Shown here one piece after another: positions 27,401 through 39,400 of a DNA stretch of 64,000 nucleotides. Each line of letters begins with the position of its first letter. Position 1 is the stretch's first letter. The translations under genes and the position numbers were made by a program. The stretch is from Siphonodentalium dalli (lineage: Eukaryota; Mollusca; Scaphopoda; Gadilida; Siphonodentaliidae): the NCBI GenBank assembly GCA_032622095.1, contig CP136062.1:52407349-52471348 (forward strand), written 5' to 3'. A model generated the notes under the pieces. The model did not search any database, had not been told where the DNA came from, and saw nothing but the letters and a program-made list of their open reading frames with translations.

Positions 27401-30400
27401 AGTTACTCCCCTTTATATTCACCAGACTGATATATGCACGATCAATGACTGAGTTATTCCCCTTTATATTCACCAGACTGATATATCCACGATCACTGAC
27501 TGAGTTATTCCCTTTATATTCACCAGACTGATATATGCACGATCACTGACTGAGTTATTCCCTTTATATTCACCAGACTCATATATGCACGATCAATGAC
27601 TGAGTTACTCCCCTTTATATTCACCAGACTGATATATGCACGATCAATGACTGAGTTATTCCCCTTTATATTCACCAGACTGATATATGCACGATCACTG
27701 ACTGAGTTACTCCCCTTTATATTCACCAGACTGATATATGCACGATCAATGACTGAGTTACTCCCCTTTATATTCACCAGACTGATATATGCACGATCAA
27801 TGACTGAGTTACTCCCCTTTATATTCACCAGACTGATATATGCACGATCAATGACTGAGTTACTCCCCTTTATATTCACCAGACTGATATATGCACGATC
27901 AATGACTGAGTTTATATTCCCCTTTATATTCACCAGACTGATATATGCACGACCGCTGACTGAGTTATTCCCCTTTATATTCACCAGACTGATATATGCA
28001 CGATCAATGACTGAGTTACTCCCCTTTATATTCACCAGACTGATATATGCACGATCAATGACTGAGTTATTCCCCTTTATATTCACCAGACTGATATATG
28101 CACGATCAATGACTGAGTTACTCCCCTTTATATTCACCAGACTGATATATGCACGATCAATGACTGAGTTATTCCCCTTTATATTCACCAGACTGATATA
28201 TGCACGATCAATGACTGAGTTACTCCCCTTTATATTCACCAGACTGATATATGCACGATCAATGACTGAGTTACTCCCCTTTATATTCACCAGACTGATA
28301 TATGCACGATCAATGACTGAGTTTATATTCCCCTTTATATTCACCAGACTGATATATGCACGATCAATGACTGAGTTACTCCCCTTTATATTCACCAGAC
28401 TGATATATGCACGATCAATGACTGAGTTACTCCCCTTTATATTCACCAGACTGATATATGCACGATCAATGACTGAGTTATTCCCCTTTATATTCACCAG
28501 ACTGATATATGCACGATCAATGACTGAGTTATTCCCCTTTATATTCACCAGACTGATATATGCACGATCACTGACTGAGTTATTCCCCTTTATATTCACC
28601 AGACTGATATATGCACGATCGCTGACTGAGTTATTCCCCTTTATATTCACCAGACTGATATATGCACGATCAATGACTGAGTTATTCCCCTTTATATTCA
28701 CCAGACTGATATATGCACGATCAATGACTGAGTTACTCCCTTTATATTCACCAGACTGATATATGCACGATCAATGACTGAGTTATTCCCCTTTATATTT
28801 ACCAGACTGATATATCCACGATCACTGACTGAGTTATTCCCCTTTATATTCACCAGACTGATATATGCACGATCAATGACTGAGTTACTCCCCTTTATAT
28901 TCACCAGACTGATATATGCACGATCACTGACTGAGTTATTCCCCTTTATATTCACCAGACTGATATATGCACGATCGCTGACTGAGGTATTCCCCTTTAT
29001 ATTCACCAGACTGATATATGCACGATCAATGACTGAGTTATTCCCCTTTATATTCACCAGACTGATATATGCACGATCAATGACTGAGTTATTCCCCTTT
29101 ATATTTACCAGACTGATATATGCACGATCACTGACTGAGTTATTCCCTTTATATTCACCAGACTGATATATGCACGATCAATGACTGAGTTATTCCCTTT
29201 ATATTCACCAGACTGATATATGCACGATCAATGACTGAGTTACTCCCCTTTATTTTCACCAGACTGATATATGCACGATCAATGACTGAGTTTTCCCCTT
29301 TATATTCACCAGACTGATATATGCACGATCAATGACTGAGTTATTCCCCTTTATATTCACCAGACTGATATATGCATGATCACTGACTGAGTTATTCCCC
29401 TTTATATTCACCAGACTGATATATGCACGATCACTGACAGAGTTATTCCCCTTTATATTCACCAGACTGATATATGCATGATCAATGACTGAGTTATTCC
29501 CCTTTATATTCACCAGACTGATATATGCATGATCAATGACTGAGTTACTCCCCTTTATATTCACCAGACTGATATATGCACGATCAATGACTGAGTTATT
29601 CCCCTTTATTTTCACCAGACTGATATGTGCACGATCAATGACTGAGTTATTCCCCTTTATATTCACCAGACTGTTATATGCACGACCGCTGACTGAGTTA
29701 TTCCCCTTTATATTTACCAGACTGATATATGCATGATCGCTGACTGAGTTATTACCTTTATATTCACCAGACTGATATATGCACGATCAATGACTGAGTT
29801 ATTCCCCTTTATTTTCACCAGACTGATATATGCACGATCAATGACTGAGTTATTCCCCTTTATATTCACCAGACTGATATATGCACGACCGCTGACTGAG
29901 TTATTCCCTTTTATATTCACCAGACTGATATATGCACGATCAATGACTGAGTTATTCCCCTTTATATTCACCAGACTGATATATGCACGATCAATGACTG
30001 AGTTATTCCCCTTTATATTCACCAGTCTGATATATGCACGATCAATGACTGAGTTATTCCCCTTTATATTCACCAGACTGATATATGCACGATCAATGAC
30101 TGAGTTTATATTCCCCTTTATATTCACCAAACTGATATTTGCACGATCAATGACTGAGTTATTCCCCTTTATATTCACCAGACTGATATATGCACGATCA
30201 ATGACTGAGTTATTCCCCTTTATATTCACCAGACTGATATATGCACGATCAATGACTGAGTTATTCCCCTTTATATTCACCAGACTGATATATGCACGAT
30301 CACTGACTGAGTTACTCCCTTTATATTCACCAGACTGATATATGCACGATCAATGACTGAGTTATTCCCCTTTATATTCACCAGACTGATATATGCACGA

Positions 30401-33400
30401 TCAATGACTGAGTTACTCCCTTTATATTCACCAGACTGATATATGCACGATCAATGACTGAGTTACTCCCCTTTATATTTACCAGACTGATATATGCACG
30501 ATCAATGACTGAGTTATTCACCTTTATATTCACCGGCGGATATATGCATGATCACTGACTGAGTTATTCCCGTTATATTTACCAGACTGATATATGCACG
30601 ATCAATGACTGAGTTACTCCCCTTTATATTCACCAGACTGATATATGCACGATCACTGACTGAGTTACTCCCTTTATATTTACCAGACTGATATATGCAT
30701 GATCGACGGTCAATGTTACGAAACAGGAGCAATTTCAGCTGGTGAGGTCAGAAAGATTTGTCTGCATGAGAAAGACGCCACGCAATGGACCATTCTCTCA
30801 TCAGGTTTGGAAATTTATCTGACTATCTTTTTGAAAGGGCTCTAGCATTTAGAATATTTAAAGACATATTATGGACTTGTTCGGGTTCGTGAAACTGATC
30901 AGTTAGTAATCAGGCGCTATGCCAACTGGAGGAATGTAGCATTGTACTAACATCGCTGAAAATTTCTCGATTCGGGACGCAACTATTGGTGATAAACTAA
31001 TGAAAATGATTACGCCACCAAGAGTCACTGCACTTAATTAATATATAAGAATACGGTGTGTGTTGTCAATTTGGATAAGATAATTGTAAAAATAACTACT
31101 TTGAGCAAGATATTCTCCATTTCTATTTGATCACCATACCGGAGTGTTTCACATCACTATAAGATATTCTCCATTTCTATTTGATCACCCTACCGCAGTG
31201 TTTCACATCACTTTACCTTCATTTTTGGGTTTTGGGAAATGCTGTAGCCACAATAATTACTTGATATTCCGCCAATTAAAATAATATATTTCATAGAGGT
31301 TAGGCCACACAAAGTCAATTTCTCGTTTTTATATGCCTTTTTGAAAAAAAGGTCATGTAATCGGTCTGTCCGTCCGTTAACATTTTTGGTTTTCGATCGA
31401 TAACTCCAGTTTGGATTATTTGATCGGAACCAAAGTTGGTATGTGTTCTTCCCTGCTAAAGATACAGGCCAAGTCCGAATAGGGGTTCCAACCAAATATT
31501 TTTACATGAGTTACGGCCCTTTTTCGACTTAGAATTTGACCATCTGTTAACATTTTTGGTTTCAAACCGATAACTCACCGAGAGCTTTCCGATGATTGGC
31601 AACAAGCCATATTTCCTACTAAATCCTGAAAAGTTACCCATAATTCTGCTCTGGTTAAGGAGTCGATTATTTAGGGCATTACTGTAGATCTTCAAGATCA
31701 AGTTTTGTGAATTGGCGTCATTTCCATCTATATTGAGGTTTTAACCCATAAGGCCAATATAAATAAATTGCTAGATTTACATCCAATTTTTTTGGAAAAA
31801 TGGGGCGGGAGGGCGAATTTATGGTTTATATTTTATTCTTCCTAACACAAATGGTCATGGACAGTTCTAGATATTAAAGCCATATCCTATCTTATATAAT
31901 ACAAGGTGATTTAGATTGTCCAAGTTGATCAAAATTGACTGATTAATCGGTCATTGAAATGTAATTTGACGGTTAAGGTATGAGAAATAAAAGATATCCA
32001 AATAAAAGAAAAATTGAGAAGACGAACTGAAAACAGGCCGGGGGGGGGGGGGGGGGGATGTAAATCAAGCTATTTTTTTTATATTGGCCTAACTCTCCTG
32101 ATATATTTTAACTTTTCTTTATTTCTAATGCCACTTACAGATTCTGAAGTCATTTTCCCAGTCAACTTTGACTTCAAGTCTGTTGCGGGCAACATCGGAA
32201 AAACATCAAGCGGAAAGCAGTTTGAACTATTTGGATCGCCTCAGCTTCAGTCCTCGAAATCTGGTGCCAATATCATGACCTTGACGTCAGCCAACTACCT
32301 ATCGTACAACGACACATTATTAAGCTGTTTGACCGACCCAGCTGACTGCAAGAAGGGCTTCACATTCAAGTTTTCATTCATGGCATCAAAGCTCTGTGAT
32401 AACGCCATCATTCTGACGACTGACGGGGATGTTGCTGAATATTCTGGCATATCTGTCTACTACCTACGTGGTCAGCTCCATGTGACAATAAGTGCCGGAA
32501 ACAGAGAATGGTGGGCAGACTCCTGGTTCAACACGCTAGATAAGGAAGTCGAAGTCGAAATTTCCTGGAGTTCAGTCACAGGCATTGAGCTAAAAATAGG
32601 AGATGAGGAACGAGTCAAGTCATCATCATGTAACAGGTTATCTAAACAGACAACAAAAGCTTCAAAAGAAATAAGAATCGGAGGAACGAATCAAGTACAC
32701 CGCGGATGTGAATCAGCCATCTCATTCTTCAGCTTCGAATTCATCAAAGTTCAGAAAATCCTTATTGATGTCTTTGGTGTGATAACCGGTGAGTGAAATA
32801 ACCCTTTCATGATGGGAGTGGTGCTGGTGCAGCATTGAAGATCCTGTGCCAGTGCATTCTCATATATCTGCGAGTTTCCCATATATAAGAGAATGCACTG
32901 GGTTACAAGATCAAGGTAAATATTGTTAGGCCAATGTATTCTCTTATATATGCGAGGCCCCCTATGGGAGAGAAGCATAAATAAGAGAATGCAACGCCAC
33001 AGGGTTTTTGCATAATTTCAGGAAGCTCCCATCATATAAGGGTTAATTATACCCCCAATTTTTATTTTCTGGGCATATATCTCAGTCACGGGTAAAATTA
33101 TCGGATATAGGTATTCGGCATTGGGATTACTTTCAAAAAAGGGGCTAATGACGTTGTTTTCGTTTTCGTTCTAGAGTTATCCTTCTTTCTTAATCTGGAA
33201 ATAGTGCTTTTCTGTCCATCCAAGCATATATATATATATCTCAGCCATAGGTTATCAGATCTGAATGAAATTTGGTATGGAGGTTCACTATGAGGACTGC
33301 TTTCAAAACAGAGACCAATGACATTCATGTTATCCATTCAAGAGTTATCCTTCTTTGCCCATGTTTCAATTTAGCATCGTGGCAGAGTTATGCCCCATTG

Positions 33401-36400
33401 TTTTTACTTAGAAATCAGTTTTTGGGTTGTCTGGCGATAATTTGAGCAATATTTAACAAAATTTCTTGATTTTTGGTACGTTATTCTCATTTGAGAAGAA
33501 GCAGACCAAGTTCGATTTTAGTCATGGTACGATGGTTTTTTATTTTATTTTTAGATGTCCCATCTCTTGAGAAGCCACCTGTTCTTAGCGTTGAAATAAG
33601 GGAGGTGGACAATAACACAGATACTGCCTTCACATGTGAAATTGAACGACTCAGTCGAGGTGATGTCAATTACATTGTTGAGTGGTACGTGGATGATGAA
33701 TTCAACAACACAGCTACGATTTCTGATTCGACATCTACAGAAAGTGTGCTCATGGGGTCGTCTATCACGATGGTATATGGGACGCAAATACGATGTCATG
33801 TTGTCGTCTGCTTCTCCTTCCTTTGTGAGCAATATAGAAGTAAGGAACAGCGCAGTAACACCATCACAGTAGAAATCAAGGTACAGTCAATTTCAGTTAT
33901 TCGCTTATCACTTCATCAAATATTTTAGTTACTAGAATAAAATTATATTTCCCAAACAATTTTCCATGGATTTCACTTTTCTTTTCACATATTTGCATAG
34001 CATTTCAGTGAATTCTGTTTATTTGAACAGAAATTTTACACAAATCTTAAATCAATACATAATTTTTTTCAACGTTCGTTAAGTATCTAATGAATTATCA
34101 CTAATAAGGCTAATATTTCAGCCAGTCAACAAACTACCATTAATTTATATATAGTGGTCTTTTGATTAGTTATATCAATGCTTTTGTTTCAATAAACAGG
34201 AAGAACAGTTTTTGAGTGATAAATCCAAATGAAACATGGTGACATTTTGACATCAAGTGATATTGACTGTCTGTGTTATTTGCATGTTGAATTCATGTTT
34301 CTTAAAACACTTAAAACACTGCAATAAGTCTTTTTCCAAGTGGATCTGTCTGAAGTTTTTATGCATCCAAATAATTACTTGCACCAGTATGTTTTTGGTC
34401 TGTCCGGATCTCTGTTTATTTGTCTGTCTGTATATCTGTTTATTTGTTCATCCTTCCGTGAATATGTTACGTCGTACCGGAAGTACAGAATGTAAAGAAT
34501 GCTCATGCGCTAATATGAAATGGTTGCACCAATTGTAATTTAAATCCACATTTATACTCAATTTGCATTGTTATCTGGTTTTATTTTGGTAATTTCATAA
34601 AAGAACAATAAAGACCGATAAAGACGCCATAACGTCACAATGCACATCAGGACGTCACAAGCTACATGGGCACACAAAACACCAGACATGATTGCGTTGA
34701 TGTCCAGACAACTGAGACTCATACATGTTATTACACGTGCAGGCTAAACCGATCCATCTGCCAAAAACTTTGTGTTTTATTATAAACATATATACCCTGC
34801 ACAGGAAATAAAATTGGGCAATAGTACTGCCCATTAGAAGCCTAGTTTATGTAACTTTAAACTCGGAAAATTTGTTGAGATAGAGTCTAAAAGATGCGTG
34901 GGGATTCGTTTTTTTTTTTCGCATAGAAAGTGACGTGCAAAACAAAAGTTCAAAACATTTTCGAAAGACGCAGGTGAATGTCTGGCCAAACAGTCCAGCG
35001 CATGGTTCTATATATATTGAGACAAAATTGTACTGAAAAATATGTTGAAACATTGATTATTAAAATGCCTTTCTTATTCTCAACGCAATTGACATTTTGA
35101 TGATATGTTCCCGAAGACTGTAGATCAGTCGCTAAGGGCATCTTCACAGTAATCAAAGACTAGCCAATGATCGCGTGTCTTTTATTTAACTGTGTCGGAA
35201 ATTGACTTTGATGTTTTTGCCGCTGTGCAATGGCATACACAAAGCATTCTGGTCAAACAAGTAATGTAACCCAATTGGTATATAATATATAGCATCATCG
35301 GCAACCAATTGTATTCACACTCTTCATGTCAAACAACTCGTACGGTATTACTAAGACCATCATTAGTGTAATGGATCAACTGGATATAACAGAGATATTC
35401 TGTCCGTACACATAAATATTTCAGCAATGGATGAACTGAAATTTTATATCTAGATTTTCTATCGATCTCTCAAAAGAGGGCCCAGCACCCGTGGTTCAAA
35501 CTGTTGTTGGAAAGATATCACAAAACATGCCAAATGTGTGATGGGCGCAAGTATAGGCAGCTCCAGTGAGTGCATTCTAGTTAAGTTATGATATTGAACT
35601 CCAATGGAAGGAACATGAAATAAGATGACAATAATGTTGATGTCATCCCATGTCTGGTCATGTGTTAAACGCTTGCATCAGGCCTGAGAATAAGGTGCCT
35701 GTCATTTGCAAAATGAGGTCCTTAGAGTGTGAATTTAATGATGCTAGCGTCATTAAATTCACCCTGTGGACCTCATTCTGCTTAGGCCTCATCTTCTCTG
35801 GAAAGTTTCATTGTTATAAAATTTCTATAGAAACTTCTTCACATAGATTCTATTTCTTTTTTAGTTTAGTTTCTTTATATCCACAAATTGGACACAATTT
35901 TCATAATCGAGGTTCCAAAATGGTGTACATCACAATATGCACCATTTGGGAACTTCAATCTGAGCCTATGTCTCCCATATCAGATGAGGCCATGTAGAAT
36001 GAGGTCCCCCGAGGGTGAATTTTGTGATGCTAGCCCACTGTGAGGGATAGCATCACTAAATTCACAATCTGGGGACCTCATTCTGACACACAGACACACT
36101 AAACTCAGGCTTGGTTTGCATCTACTCATATTCCATGAGGCCGATTACAAGGGGGTGACAAATATATATGTGGCCTTTCGTTCCAATTAGGCCAAATGTT
36201 TGTTTCCCCTAATGGACCCCAAAAAATAATGTTGGTCGATTTGTTTTAATACCCCCGCTCTCGAAGAGAATAAGGGGTATACTGGATTACTGTGTCTGTT
36301 TGGCCGTCCTTCCATCTGGCTTGATAACTCGGACAAATATGAACCAATTTCAACAATTTTTGGAATACAAGTTGCTTATTTATTTTTTTCACCAGCTGGC

Positions 36401-39400
36401 TAAATGAAAAACTAGAGTGTCCCAACTGTTGTGAATTTGAAAGATTAAAGGACCAAATAATTTTTTTATAGTGACTTGATATACGTTTTTGATAACAATC
36501 TATGACATAAACTATGATTAAAATACTATAATTCATCACCATTTGGAACGTCTGTGTCTCAGAAGGTGCCTAAAGAGCATTACAAAATAGCTGAAAACAT
36601 AAAATCATTTCCCATGTCATGGCTCCCAGAATGCAACATAATTCAAACTATAGTTTTATTTTCAATGGAAGGGAAATAACTGTATATCTAAATATTATGC
36701 GGGGTAGCATCACTAAATTCACCCTCTGGGGACCTCATTCTGCAAATGACAGGCACACTATTTCAAGTCTTGTAGAAGCGTTTCTGGACAGGAGTCTTCA
36801 ATTCATATTTATTATTTTATCCCCACGCAACTATTTCAAAGTTGTTATATGAAGAGATAATCCATCTTTAAAGGCCCACTTAATTTTCGAAACCCCAGAT
36901 AACATATAAAATATATGCCATATAATATACCATGAACCCCCAGATCACATTATATAAAATATATGCCATATAATATACCATGAACCCCCAGATCACATTA
37001 TATAAAATATATGCCATATTATATACCATGAACCCCCAGATCACATTATATAAAATATATGCCATATAATATACCATGAACCCCCAGATCACATTATATA
37101 AAATATATGCCATATAATATACCATGAACCCCCAGATCACATTATATAAAATATATGCCATATAATATACCATGAACCCCCAGATCACATTATATAAAAT
37201 ATATGCCATATTATATACCATCGAACCCCCAGATCACATTATATAAAATATATGCAATATTATATACCATGAACCCCCAGATCACATTATATAAAATATA
37301 TGCCATATTATATACCATCGAACCCCCAGATTACATTATATAAAATATATGCCATATTATAAAGTTATTATACAATGTTGTGTACAGTATGTGTTTTTCT
37401 TGTACGAGTCCGGGTTGTGGTGAAAAGTCATATTGGACGAGACACGCCAGTGTCGAGTCCAATATGACTTTTCACCACAACCTGGACGAATACAAGAAAA
37501 ACTCATACTGTACACAACATTGTATAATGACATTTTTATTATCCATCTGTATGTTTATCCAAATTTTGGAAATAAAACTTTTGTGGTTATTTTTGGTATT
37601 TGTCGGCACTTAAATCTCTATAAAAGTCTTTATTATATGACTATCGTTTATCTTTCCCCAATACTGCTATTGTATAGCGATCATTTCCTGGCCATCGGAT
37701 CAGCTGCAGTTTGATCCGATGTCATACTACCCTTCCTCATCTCGCATACTGCGCATGACCGGAAAAGCAGGACAGTTCTTTCTTTATTTTTGATACTAGC
37801 GAGCGCGTGAATTGGTTTCATTTCATAATTAATGAGAGAAATTGTGCTTTTTAAATAAAAAGCATGTGCTTTTTAAATAAAAAGCATGTCATATAATAAA
37901 CCTGCTATCGCTGCAGTGAATTGATCTGGGCTTCGCATCACGTCTCGTTGAAGAGGTCAGATCGCTGGATTAAACTCGACGCCTGCGGCGGCTCGTTTGA
38001 TCCAGCGATCTGACCTCTTCAACTCGACGTGATACTTCGACCCAGATCAATTCACTGCAGCGATAACATGTATGTACCGTATATTGATCATCAGAAAGCA
38101 TGATTTGGAAAAGTAAACACGGAAGTGAGAAAAAACTCAATGCGGATGTGAAACGTCTGCTAAAATCCATCAATGTTGCGCGCGCATCACAATTTCACCG
38201 ATTCATTTCGCAATAGAGTTAATTCATATTGTACAGTCGGGAGTCCAATATGACTTTCGGGAGTCCAATATGACTTTTTCCAGGACTATCACGTGGCGGC
38301 TTTTGCCCAATCGGAGATGGTGTTAGTTAAGGGATGGATAATAATATATACCATCGAACCCCCAGATTACATTATATAAAATATATGCCATATTATATAC
38401 CATGAAACCCCAGCTTACACCTCAGCAGAATGAGGTTCCCAGAGGGTGAATTTGGTGATGCTAGCCCGCTATGCGGGGTAGCATCAATAAATTCACCCTC
38501 TGGGAACCTCATTCTGCAAATGACAGACACACTATTTCAAGGCTTGCACTTCTATCAATTAATATTTATTTTATTTTAAATATTTTATTATAAAATGAGA
38601 TGATTAAATGGGACACTTTATTCAGGCTATACCATATAGCAATTGGGATCATTAGGGGGTTCCCATAGCTATGTTCCGAACGTCAAATGTCCGAGATTGC
38701 TTGTTTGTATTTTTTTATTCCATAGTTATAAGCGATAATGAGTCTAATTAACATCTATTTGTGACAAAATTACACAATAAAATTTCTGGTCTCTGTTAAC
38801 AGTAACCACTATTGTTCGTTAGCCAAACAACCACACGTTTTTAGACCAGAAAATATTTGAAATATTATTGGCAATAAAGGCTGGTCATGATTGGCTCTCA
38901 CCACTCAGTCATAATAATCAAATTCACTCTCTGGGGACCTCATTCTTAGGGATCTGCGAATCGGGATTTTGCATCAAATCGAATCTCCTTCCTGATATCG
39001 ACATCGAATGAGCTAGTGATTGACATTGTTTACCAGTGTGTATTTCGGTGTCTCATGACAAAAAAATGCTAAATTCACTAGATAATATATAACAATGTTA
39101 ATCTCCTTAAACATCCGTTGGAACTTGTGTTTTTTTTTAAAGGAAAATCATGACATAGGCAAGTCACTCTCAGTCTCATGGAGGGTTTGGGACACGTTGC
39201 ATTGAATTCTATCTAGCTGTGTCATGACGAAATTGACACAAGAAGTGAGAGTAAGACACTTAAAGACAGTTCAATCAACATATAACAAACCCCATGGAAT
39301 GGAATTCACTTGTCTACATTATTTAATAAAGATAATAAAGATTTGACACAAGCGGACATGTGTACACTGTTCAGCTAAAATATAATTGTTGTAGTCCGAT

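Noticed and set aside
23508-30338. Very long open reading frames on both strands (up to ~390 codons) with 17-residue repeats such as [17 protein letters not shown]
   Set aside because: The repeat unit is 51 bp (17 codons), so any unit lacking a stop in a frame gives a long ORF; they appear on both strands, break wherever a 50-bp unit occurs, and lie in an intron. No start context or family.
23474-30686. CRISPR-like regular repeat array
   Set aside because: There are no unique spacers: the whole 51-bp unit is repeated. The context is a eukaryotic intron.
36880-37221. Minus-strand ORF with [16 protein letters not shown] repeats
   Set aside because: The 48-bp unit is divisible by 3; it is an array shadow.
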